A stretch of 64,000 nucleotides of DNA from positions 2,666,001-2,730,000 of the forward strand of contig NZ_CP151632.1 in assembly GCF_040144835.1 (NCBI RefSeq), written 5' to 3'. Of the stretch, positions 16,237-24,639 are shown piece by piece. Under the pieces are notes generated by a model. The model was not told the DNA's origin. It did no database searches and worked only from the letters and a program-made list of their open reading frames with translations. The position numbers and the translations under genes are program-made. The DNA comes from Microbacterium sp. LWS13-1.2. GTDB taxonomy: Bacteria; Actinomycetota; Actinomycetes; Actinomycetales; Microbacteriaceae. Each line of letters begins with the position of its first letter. The stretch's first letter is position 1.

Positions 16237-16879
16237 GCGTTCCTTATCGTTGCGAGCGGGACTGCCATCACCTCTAGTCAACATCGCCTGACCCCGCCGG
16301 TGGCGCTAACCCGCCGCTTCAAGGGAAGCCCGGTGCCGGATTGTGACGAAGCCAGCCGGTCCCGGCGTGCTGGAGCGAAAGCCGGGGCCGCTGGGCCGAC
16401 GCTGGCCAAGACCGCGTCCGCGACGCGACGCCTGGAGCGCGTCTCGCGCCGCGCGGGCACCGCCGGCACTGCACCCATCACCCGGTACAGCCACCGGCGA
16501 CCGGCGCCAGTGCGCGAGACCGACGTCCCCGCGCCGCCTTCTGCCGCGTGACCGACCGCTCCCCTAAATCGTTCGCACGGCTCGCGACAGCACCTTCCAT
16601 ACGCCGGCGCCCGCGCCGCGCGCCATCACCGGATCGCAGACCACACCGGTGTCCAAGCCGACACGTTGTTCTCGAGGGCGACCAGGCTCCGGTGTACTAC
16701 CGAAGATCTATCGGCTCGGCGGATCAACGTGTTCGTGAGGTGATGCGCCGCGACGGACACGTCGCGATCAGCCCGCGTCATGCGCGGCGCCTGCCATGCA
16801 CACGTTCTCCGGCGGGCCTCACCCCTACCCGCTGCCGCGCCGCCATCGGAGGGAGGCTCATCCGTGAACATGCACGGTA

Positions 16880-16895
16880 CGTTTCACGTGAAACA
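16880..16895. other. parS site
   Basis: Perfect 14-base core at 16881-16894; the flanking bases are C and A. Confidence 0.9.
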
Positions 16896-17304
16896 CTGGT
16901 GCGGCCATCCGTAGCCACACAGGACGCGCTGGCAGCGACGCGCATCTGCCGGCCGTCGGCAGGCATGGCCGGCCTGCATCCGCGGGGGCCCGCGCGGGGC
17001 TGCTTGAAACATGTGCCTGCGCTTCGGATTGCGGGGTGCCACGTCGACTCTCTCCACGACTGGCCGGCTGGATAAGAAGCGCCGACGGTTCGCGTCGGCG
17101 CGGTAGCCCATCTCGCCGCGCGGTCGGCGCCGCCGTACGCCCGGTGTCTCCCAGACAGCCGCCGCCGAGAAAGGGGGCACTGGGGGTTCACGCGACGAAG
17201 ACGATCCACCGCCGCAGCCACATCACCCGGCTCGCACCGTGATCCAAGCACCGCCGACCACGATGCCTGGTCATCGCTCGGTACGCGTCCGATGAGGGAT
17301 GGAG

Positions 17305-17320
17305 ACGTTCACGTGAAACA
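17305..17320. other. Degenerate parS site
   Basis: CGTTCACGTGAAAC at 17306-17319 matches 12 of 14 core positions; the left arm has lost a T. Confidence 0.6.
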
Positions 17321-17723
17321 ACCGGCTACGGCCCTAACGGCCCAGCTCGGCCGCCTGTTCGCAGCGGATGTTTCACGCCGCGTACTCGAGTCGCCGGTGA
17401 CGCCCCCAATGCAACAGGGTTCACCGGTGGTCCAGCACCCCGAGAGTCCCGCACGACGGCCCTCCGTTGACACTCACCGAGCGACGGGGTCTCGCGTTCC
17501 CACCCGAACCGCGACCGCCATCGGCGCAAGTAGCGTCCGGTTCCTTGTCCAAGATCGCACGGCCGGGTCACCCGCCGGGCCCCACATGGCGCCGCCGGTG
17601 ATTCACGCCGCGTATCGACTCCCAGCGCCCGCGAACACCCGACGCCCGTTCGCCCCTTCGCCCGCGCGTCACCGACAGGGTCGTCGCCACCCAACGGCAA
17701 CACTCCAGCGGCCAGGGGAGGGG

Positions 17724-17739
17724 TGTTTCACGTGAAACA
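17724..17739. other. parS site
   Basis: Perfect 16-base TGTTTCACGTGAAACA. It opens the ~247-bp repeat series. Confidence 0.93.
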
Positions 17740-17974
17740 TGCACCCCGGTCCAGCATCCGGCGAAGCAATGATCAGTTCGCACCGCCGACCTGGGTCGCA
17801 CACTCCAACCATGACCGCCGATCAGTGCGCGGATGGGTGGCAAGGAATTCACGCCCGCGTATTGGGGTCCCGCCCATCGCCGCACACCCGTCACCACTTC
17901 GCACGTTCGTCCAACGTTCCACCGACCACGGCGCGGCACTCCCGACCGTCGGTGGAACAGCACCGCGCGCGGGG

Positions 17975-17990
17975 CGATTCACGTGAAACA
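17975..17990. other. parS site, one mismatch
   Basis: GATTCACGTGAAAC at 17976-17989, with A for T at core position 2. Confidence 0.8.
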
Positions 17991-18221
17991 TCGGCCAGGC
18001 CCCGGCCCCAGCGCAGCAGCGATCGCTCGCACCGCCACCGCTCGGGTCCCCGGACCGGACGACGTCCGACGGTCGACCGCGTGTGCACCCTGGTGCGCTG
18101 GCGCTTCATGCCAGGTGTGGAGTCGCACCCACCGGCGCGACCATCAGCAGTTCACGCCCTCGTCCGAGCGATCGCGGACAATCTCGATCGCCACCCAACA
18201 GTGAGACGCCGAGCGAAGAGA

Positions 18222-18237
18222 TGTCCCACGTGAAGCA
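18222..18237. other. Degenerate parS site
   Basis: GTCCCACGTGAAGC at 18223-18236 matches 11 of 14 positions; the central CACGTG is intact. Confidence 0.55.
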
Positions 18238-18461
18238 TCGGCCAGGCCCCAGCACAGAGCGCCACAGCCGTCGGTTCGCACAGCGATCGGTCTCCCATTC
18301 CGACGACCTCTGGCGCCGGCGACAATGCTCCGCTGACGGGAGTGCTGTCAATCCCCGGCACCGGGCTCGCTGTCGCCGACGCACGGTCGGCTACCGATTC
18401 TCCGCGCGCGCCCGCGCCCATCGCGAGGGATGTCGCGAGCACGTAAGCTCAAGCGCTCGTC

Positions 18462-18477
18462 TGTTTCACGTGAAACA
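18462..18477. other. parS site
   Basis: Perfect TGTTTCACGTGAAACA. Confidence 0.93.
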
Positions 18478-19412
18478 TTCAATTCGCGCCTGCGATCAGC
18501 CACCGCGCCGGTTCTGACCGTGGGGCACAGGACTCCGCCACGACCGGATCGAACCGCAGATCAATTCCAGGTGCCCAACCAACGCCATCGCGTTTCGGGT
18601 GGCCACTCGAGTCACCGCACGGACGGTGGGCAGGCAGCAAGCGGTCCGCCCCTGACGTTCAGGGCCGCTACCGGCCGCGCCAGGTCGTGCCGATCCATCG
18701 GTCAATGCTGTCGACGGGCGAGAAGCGGGCTCAGAGGTGAGCGAGGGCCGCTCCCGCCGTCGGGCCATTCCTTCACCGGTTCGCTCCGTCGTCGGGTTAG
18801 CCCCGCGCATCGCACCAGTCACCAACAGACAGCTCGCACGTCAATCGGGGAGGGTGTCGGCACGCGGGTCCGAGCTGCGGCATCCGCACCGGTCGACGCG
18901 GCTCACACGGATCCACGTCAACACGAGCATCACCGTCATGTACCAAGCATCCGCGCCGGTCATTGCACGAGGCTGGCTCACGCGAAGATCGAGCCACGAA
19001 TGCCGCTCCGCGCAGGAGGCCACCGATTCACGCCGTCATTCGAGACAGCTGCGGCGGACATCCGCGCCGCCGACCAGATCCAAAGCTCCCTGACCGGGGT
19101 CCACGATGCGTCGTACGAGCACTTCGAGCGGGGGGCTACCCATCGCGCGCACCCGCCACCGCATCGCACCGAGATTCGCGACCGACCGACCGCGGCCGCA
19201 TCCGCCGCTCCTCAGGTCGCTTGCTCGTCTAGGGGTGCCTCACCACGATCGCACCGCCCACCAATCGGCAGCGACGCGGCAGGCGAGACGGCGTTGCGGT
19301 GCGCGACACAACTGCCGCCCTGCGCAGAGCAACCGGTCACCGCTGCGCACACCATCAGGGCTCTCACCGACCGGGGCGGCAGCTTTCGCGTGTCAGTTTG
19401 TTATGCACGAGA

Positions 19413-19428
19413 TGTTTCACGTGAAACA
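19413..19428. other. parS site
   Basis: Perfect TGTTTCACGTGAAACA. It is the most isolated site of the set, 951 bases from its left neighbour and 496 from its right. Confidence 0.93.
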
Positions 19429-19908
19429 CCCAGAGATGCATGAGTGCGCCGACGGCATCATTGGAACCGGTCTACCACCACATACCAGCGCCACAGCAGC
19501 AGGCCAACCGTCGACAACACAGCAGCTGCGGCGGGCGCATACACGCTTCCCGCGCACACGCAGCGGCGCGCAAGCCGGGCTGGTCCGTCATGCGCCGTAC
19601 CCGTCAACTCCCACCGGCAGCCCCGACTGCGCGGGGGCCAGTGTCCCGCGCAGGGGGAGACCCTAGCCCGTCGGCGGGCGGCACACCGGCTCACCAACGT
19701 TGATGCGCCGTGAGTCTCATGAGCCCGCGAACTGCCACGGTTCACAGCTCTGATCCCGCCGAGGCTCCCTCCCCACATCACCCACGAACCTGGCGCAGAA
19801 GGCGCCCCACTCCCAACCGCTGAAGCACGATGCGGCGATTGGTCGCAGAATGGAGGCAGATCGTCCGTCCGCCGCGCTGTGCACTGGCGGACTCTCGCCA
19901 CGCGTCAG

Positions 19909-19924
19909 CGTTTCACGTGAAACA
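19909..19924. other. parS site
   Basis: Perfect core at 19910-19923, flanked by C and A. First site of the ~290-bp series. Confidence 0.92.
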
Positions 19925-20005
19925 TCTACGCGCCGCGCCCGCCTCCGACCGCGCCTGCACTGCCGGAGCCGTCGGTGGCAGCGGGCAGGCGCAGCTGCGC
20001 GCCGC

Positions 20006-20040
20006 GGACCGGACCGGACCGAACCGAACCGAACCGAACC
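20006..20040 (+). repeat. Pentanucleotide run (GGACC)3(GAACC)4
   Basis: Seven 5-base units in a row inside the first ~290-bp unit; the last four are GAACC. It expands the CGGAACC motif that other units carry once. Confidence 0.9.
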
Positions 20041-20204
20041 GAAAGACGGAACCGGGGAGACGACATCCGCTCCGACCCGTCGCACCCCGCCCAGTCCGAT
20101 CCCTGCGGTCACGGCACGGCGCGGCGGGCCGTACCACGGACAATTGGTCGCAGAATGGGGCCACCGCCAGTCCGCCGAACTGGCTGACTCTCGCCCTGCG
20201 CAGG

Positions 20205-20220
20205 TGTTTCACGTGAAACA
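20205..20220. other. parS site
   Basis: Perfect TGTTTCACGTGAAACA. Confidence 0.93.
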
Positions 20221-20488
20221 GGGCCACCACGTCGGTTTCGGCCGCGAAAGCGCTTGGGGAGCTGTTAGTTGGCAACAGCCAAGGTGGCTGCGCTCTCCCG
20301 GACCAGAAGACGGAACCAGGCGCGGGGACGCCATATCGACCCGTCAGCATCGACACAGGCGAACGCGACCCGTCTCGCGCCCGGCCGCTAATGCACGACA
20401 CGGTGCGCGTACCCGGACGAGCGGTCGCAGGAGGGAATCACCGTCACTCCGCCCAACTGTGAGCTGGCCGACTCTCGCCACGCGCAGG

Positions 20489-20504
20489 CGTTTCACGTGA
20501 AACA
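20489..20504. other. parS site
   Basis: Perfect core at 20490-20503, flanked by C and A. Confidence 0.92.
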
Positions 20505-20766
20505 TCTAGCCCCCGGGTCGGCCTTCGGCCGCGCATGCGCTGCGGGAGTTGTCCGCTCGCAACAGGCAAGGTGGCTGCGTACCGCCGGGCCGGAAGACCG
20601 GAACCAGGCGCGGGGACGCGATATCGACCCGTCAAGCACGGACACGGGAGCATGCCACCCGCGCCCTTATGCACGACGCGGCGCGCGTACCCGGAGAACT
20701 GGTCGCAGATTGGGACAACCGTCCGTCGGCCCGGCTGTGCCACTGGCCGATCTCGTCACGCGTAGG

Positions 20767-20782
20767 TGTGTCACGTCAGACA
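20767..20782. other. Decayed parS site
   Basis: GTGTCACGTCAGAC at 20768-20781 matches 11 of 14 positions, and the central palindrome is broken. It is exactly where the ~290-bp period predicts a site. Confidence 0.55.
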
Positions 20783-21036
20783 TCTAGCCAACGCGCCCGT
20801 CTTCGGCCGCGCAAACGTGGGCATCGGGCAGAGGTAGATGCGCGCCGCGGATCGGATGGGCCGGAAGACGGAACGCGGGGCGGATCACATCCGATCCGCC
20901 CCGACACGGCCGCACACCACCCGTGGCGCCCTGCCGCTGACGCACGATGCGATGCGCGTCTCCGGACAAGTGGTCAAAGGAGGGACAGTCGCCAGTTCGC
21001 CGGGCTGTTAGCGGGCCGACTCACGCCGCGCGCAGG

Positions 21037-21052
21037 TGTTTCACGTGAAACA
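21037..21052. other. parS site
   Basis: Perfect TGTTTCACGTGAAACA. Confidence 0.93.
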
Positions 21053-21319
21053 CCTAGCCACCGCGTCATCGGCCGCGCGAGCGCCGCCGGAGTTGGAGGT
21101 GGATTGCGCCGGCAGACGCAAATCCGCGTGGGGGACGGCACGACTGAACCAGGCCCGAAGACGCCACCCGTCCGACCCGTCACCCCCGACGGACCCACCA
21201 CACTCCGCTCCTTGCCGCTGATACACGGCCTGGCGCGCGTCCCGCGGACAAGCGTTCACAGGATCGGCAACCGCCAGTCCGCCGAGCTGTGCCACCGGCC
21301 CGCTCTCGCCACGACAGGG

Positions 21320-21335
21320 CGTTTCACGTGAAACA
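21320..21335. other. parS site
   Basis: Perfect core at 21321-21334, flanked by C and A. Confidence 0.92.
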
Positions 21336-21610
21336 TCTCTCCACCGCGCCCGTCTTCCGCCGCGCAACGCTGACGGAGTTGTCGGTCGGGTGCGCAGGCA
21401 GAGGCAGATGAGTGTGGCGACGGGAACACTGAACCACGCCCGGAGATGCCACGCATCCGACCCGTCAGTACCGACACACCGACGGACAGCGCACACCCCG
21501 CTCCGTGCCGCCGATACACGACCCGGCGCACCCCGCGGACAAGTGTTCACAGAAGCGGCAACCGTCAGTCCGCCGAGCTGTGCCACCGGCCCGCTCTCGC
21601 CACGACAGGG

Positions 21611-21626
21611 TGTTTCACGTGAAACA
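21611..21626. other. parS site
   Basis: Perfect TGTTTCACGTGAAACA. Confidence 0.93.
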
Positions 21627-21903
21627 TCTCTCCACCACGCCCGTCTTCGGCCGCGCAACGCCTTTGAGAGTTGTCCGTTGGCTGCGCAGACAGAGACGCA
21701 GATGCGCGTGGGGGACGGCAAGCCTGAACCAGGCCCGCGGACGCCACACATCCGACCCATCAGGACCGGCACGGGCGGACACCACACACCCCGCTCCGCG
21801 CCGCTGATGCACGAACCGGCGCACCCCGCTTACAAGTGGTCACAGGAGCGGCAACCGTCAGACCGCCGGGCTGTGCCAGTCGCCTGCTCGTGCGGGGACA
21901 GGG

Positions 21904-21919
21904 TGTTTCACCTGAAACA
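21904..21919. other. parS site, one central mismatch
   Basis: GTTTCACCTGAAAC at 21905-21918: the central CG step has become CC, which breaks the symmetry of the most conserved part. Confidence 0.7.
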
Positions 21920-22193
21920 TTTCGCTATCGCGCCCGTCTCCCGCGGCGCAACGCCTGTGGGAGTTGTCGGCTGGGTGCGCAGGCAGAGGCAGCTGCGCGT
22001 GGCGACGGCAAGACTGAACCAGGCCGGGGGGACGCCACCCATCCCACCCGTCAGCACCTGCACGGGCGGACACCACACACTCCGCCCCGTGCCGCTGATG
22101 CACGGCCCGCATGTCCCGCGGACTAGTGGCCACAGGATGGGCAACCGTCAGTCCGCCGAGCAATGCCACTGGCCTGCTCTTGCCAGGACGAGT

Positions 22194-22209
22194 TGCTTCA
22201 CGTGAAACA
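22194..22209. other. parS site, one mismatch
   Basis: GCTTCACGTGAAAC at 22195-22208. Confidence 0.8.
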
Positions 22210-22487
22210 ACTTGCTGTCGCGCCGTCTCCCGCAGTGCAACGCCTGTGGGAGTTGTCGGCTGGCTGCGCAGGCAGACGCAACTGCGCGTGGCGACGGCAA
22301 GACTGAACCAGGCCGGGGGGACGCCACCCATCCCACCCGTCAGCACCGGCACGGGCGGACACCACACACCCCGCCCCGTGCCGCTGATGCACGACGCGGC
22401 GCGCGGTCCCGCGGACAAGGGTCACAGGAGTACCCGTCCACCCGCCGAACTATGCCGCTGACTGGGCTGCTCTCGCCACGACAGGAG

Positions 22488-22503
22488 TGTTTCACGTGAA
22501 ACA
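22488..22503. other. parS site
   Basis: Perfect TGTTTCACGTGAAACA. Confidence 0.93.
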
Positions 22504-22787
22504 TCGATCCACGCCCGCCAACCTTCGGCCCCTCGGCACTGCGGTCGCTGTCGTGGTCGGCGGGTAGAGGCCGATGCGCGTGAGAGAAACCGGAAGCTTG
22601 AACCAAGCCGGACCCGGTGTCAGCACACTCGATCCATCAGCATCGACACACCGGCGCACACCACCCACTCCGCTCCGAGCGGGCGGTCTACGAGCGCGGG
22701 CCTGTCGTCCTCCCGACATATTGTCCCCGGACGGTGCCAACCGTCACCCCGCCGAGCTCCATCACGGGCAGCCGCTCGCCGCACGGC

Positions 22788-22803
22788 TGTTTCACGTGAA
22801 ACA
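22788..22803. other. parS site
   Basis: Perfect TGTTTCACGTGAAACA; only 52 bases from the next site. Confidence 0.93.
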
Positions 22804-22839
22804 TCCGCCGCACCCGAAGCGCGGCTCGCCATGCGCGGC

Positions 22840-22855
22840 TGCTTCACGTGAAACA
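22840..22855. other. parS site, one mismatch
   Basis: GCTTCACGTGAAAC at 22841-22854, outside the regular spacing. It forms a close pair with the site at 22788. Confidence 0.8.
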
Positions 22856-23123
22856 GCCGTCCACTGGCGTTGCGCGGCCGTTGTCGGCTCTCAGCCAGCA
22901 GAGCCAACGGCAGATGCGCGCCGAGCGACCGTAAGACGGAACCAGACAGGGGATCGCCACGTCGTCATGTGCGATGCGTGAGAGCCGGCACGGACGCGCA
23001 CGCCCATTTCGCTCGCCGCCGGATCTACGAACGCGGTGCATGCCCTCTGGACGCATTGTCGCGGGATGGCTCAGCCCTCACTCAGCCGAGTTGCATCACG
23101 GCCCGGCACCCGCCCCGCCAAGG

Positions 23124-23139
23124 TGTTTCACGTGGCGTC
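23124..23139. other. Decayed parS half-site
   Basis: GTTTCACGTGGCGT at 23125-23138: the left arm and CACGTG are intact and the right arm is lost. It ends the array. Confidence 0.5.
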
Positions 23140-23420
23140 AGCCCGCGGGGCGGCGTCTTCGGTTGCCGTGGGCTGTGGTGCATCCCGCGTGCATCGAAGA
23201 GAGCCACAGCAGTTGCGCGCCGGGGGAGCGGGAGCCTCACGAAGGCCGGGGGTGTGCCACTTCAGCGCATCCGCTCCATGAGCACCGACACTCTCGCTCT
23301 TCGCTCCTCGACGGGCGGGAGGAGCAGACCTGCCACCTCTTGAGGGGGCGCAGGGACCGCGAGTCCGGAGGCGCGGTATCCGCACGCGTTCTCACCAGTA
23401 GACCGGCGAGGCGGCGAATG

Positions 23421-24044
23421 TCAGCGGACGGTGGCGCGGATGACCCGGGACGGCTCGGGCAGCAGACCCTCGCCGACGATCTCGACACGGGCGTTCGTCA
23501 CCTTGAAGCTGCGCAGCTGCTTCGCCGCAGCGTCGATCTCGTTTGTGGCGCTCGTTCCCTTGAGGAGAATGAGTTCGCCGCCGTCGCGCACCAGAGGAGC
23601 CGTGATCGGTACCAGGGTGCGCAACGCGCTCACGGCGCGTGCGGTCACCGCGTCCAGAACCGGCCCGCGCTTCCAGTCCTCGGCGCGCGCCCGAACCACC
23701 TCGACGTTGTCGAGTCCGAGCGTCTCGACCTGCTCTGACAGCCACGCGACGCGTCTCTCCATCGGCTCGATGAGGATCCACTCCACGTCGGGCCGGGCGA
23801 TGGCGAGCACCAGCCCCGGAAGCCCGGCGCCCGAGCCCACGTCACCGACGCGACCCGAGAACAGCGGCGCAATGACGGCGCTGTTGAGGATGTGCCGCGA
23901 CCACAGCCGCGGCGGCTCAAGGGGACCGATCAGCCCACGCTCTTCGCCGTGCGCGCCAAGTGCTGCGGCGAAGCGCCGGGCGACCTCGATACGGTCGCCG
24001 AAGATCTGCGCGGCAGCCGCGGGCTCCTGCTCGATCTCGATCAT
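23421..24044 (-). CDS. rsmG: 16S rRNA (guanine527-N7)-methyltransferase
   Basis: A 207-residue class I methyltransferase (GidB). The SAM-binding motif is VGDVGSGAGLPGLVLA (about residues 67-82), and the N-terminal region has the family's PRLWSRHILNSA (LW.RHIlds motif). It methylates N7 of G527 in 16S rRNA. The position downstream of jag on the same strand matches the conserved jag-rsmG-parA-parB order, except that the parS array now separates rsmG from parA. A parS site lies just upstream of its start. Confidence 0.95.
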   Translation of the reverse strand: MIEIEQEPAAAAQIFGDRIEVARRFAAALGAHGEERGLIGPLEPPRLWSRHILNSAVIAPLFSGRVGDVGSGAGLPGLVLAIARPDVEWILIEPMERRVAWLSEQVETLGLDNVEVVRARAEDWKRGPVLDAVTARAVSALRTLVPITAPLVRDGGELILLKGTSATNEIDAAAKQLRSFKVTNARVEIVGEGLLPEPSRVIRATVR

Positions 24045-24071
24045 CGACGACCCGTCACACTCGACAGCGGA

Positions 24072-24087
24072 TGTTTCACGTGAAACG
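24072..24087. other. parS site between jag and rsmG
   Basis: Perfect core at 24073-24086, flanked by T and G. It is the site nearest oriC (about 4.3 kb) and lies outside the gene-free region, in the 49-base jag-rsmG gap. Confidence 0.9.
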
Positions 24088-24093
24088 TGCGGC

Positions 24094-24612
24094 TCAGCCG
24101 CGACGGATCACGGTGTGACGGTCGGCGCCGTCGCCGTAGGACTCCGACACGAAGCCGCGCTCGGCGACGATGTCGTGGACGACCTTGCGCTCGTAGCTGG
24201 ACATCGCGGGAAGAGAGGCCTGCGAGGCACCGTCGTCCAGTCGGGCGATCGCGCGGTCGACGAGCGCGGTGAGCTCGTCGCGGCGCGCATCGCGCGACCC
24301 GCCGACATCCAGGATCAGGCGGGAGAATCGGCCTGTGCGATTCTGCACCGCGATACGGGTCAGCTCTTGCAGCGCCTGCACCGTGTCGGTCGCGGCGATC
24401 AGGGCGACGGACCCGCCGGCGGGCGCTTCCACCGACACGTAGGCGCGGCCGGCACGGACGTCGAGGTCGAGGTCACCGTCGATGTCGGCGATGTCGAGCA
24501 GGCCTTCGATGAAGTCGGCGGCGACGTCGCCTTCCTCTTCGAGCTGCGCGACGGTGGCGGGAACTCGCTCCTCGCGCGTATCGACGGAAGCGTACTCAGG
24601 GGACGTGGTCAT
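24094..24612 (-). CDS. jag: Jag/KhpB-family RNA-binding protein (KH-R3H)
   Basis: A 172-residue protein with an acidic N-terminus, a KH-like middle (GGSVALIAATDTVQALQELTRIAVQNRTGRFSRLILDVGG) and a C-terminal R3H domain (LPAMSSYERKVVHDIVAERGFVSESYGDGADRHTVI, with the SYERKVVHD core). It lacks the long Jag N-terminal domain seen in Bacillus, as is usual in actinobacteria. These proteins bind RNA and are linked to cell-envelope growth. It lies 27 bases downstream of yidC. Confidence 0.92.
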   Translation of the reverse strand: MTTSPEYASVDTREERVPATVAQLEEEGDVAADFIEGLLDIADIDGDLDLDVRAGRAYVSVEAPAGGSVALIAATDTVQALQELTRIAVQNRTGRFSRLILDVGGSRDARRDELTALVDRAIARLDDGASQASLPAMSSYERKVVHDIVAERGFVSESYGDGADRHTVIRRG

Positions 24613-24639
24613 GGCATGATCCTCGTGTGTGACGTCGGG

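Larger units (their letters stand above)
17725..18476. repeat. Tandem repeats of about 247 bp, each with a parS site
   Basis: Sites at 17725, 17976, 18223 and 18463 are 251, 247 and 240 bases apart. The sequence after each site is related: CATCGGCCAGGCCCC follows the second and third sites, and CAGTTCGCACCGCC or close variants occur 25-45 bases further on. The units are strongly diverged, and midway through most of them lies a half-parS-like TTCACGCC motif. Confidence 0.6.
19830..23140. repeat. Tandem array of ~290-bp units, each ending in a parS site
   Basis: parS positions 19910, 20206, 20490, 20768, 21038, 21321, 21612, 21905, 22195, 22489, 22789 and 23125 are spaced 270-300 bases apart (last interval 336). 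The interior is repeated too. Each unit carries, in order, a GTTGTC-like box, GGCAGA/CAGATGCGCG, a GAACCAGGC-like box, GACCCGTCAG, CTGATGCACGA, a GGTC(G/A)CAG box and GTCAGTCCGCCGAGCTGTG followed by CTCGCCACG, then parS and CATCT. Units from 21.0 to 22.5 kb are most alike; the outer ones are more diverged. Hence duplication was recent in the middle and older at the edges. Confidence 0.85.
16237..23420. other. 7.2-kb gene-free parS-rich region between parA and rsmG
   Basis: In most actinobacteria parA and rsmG are separated by at most a few hundred bases. Here 7184 bases lie between them. I recognise no protein family in any frame. The open frames, some over 240 codons, run straight through parS palindromes (giving VSRET or FHVKH peptides) and through tandem repeats on both strands, as expected of non-coding GC-rich repeats. 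The stretch contains 20 parS or decayed parS sites, a ~247-bp repeat family at its centre and a ~290-bp family on its right. The segment 16.29-16.87 kb shows no repeat or site that I can see. Confidence 0.8.

Noticed and set aside
18430..22205. Long open frames across the parS region (up to about 340 codons, both strands)
   Set aside because: They run through parS palindromes (VSRET/FHVKH peptides) and repeat units in whatever frame is open, resemble no family, lack ribosome binding sites and overlap on both strands. GC-rich repeats explain them.
19830..23140. Array considered as CRISPR
   Set aside because: Units are about 290 bp with the whole unit repeated, the short identical element is a 16-bp ParB palindrome, and no cas gene is nearby.
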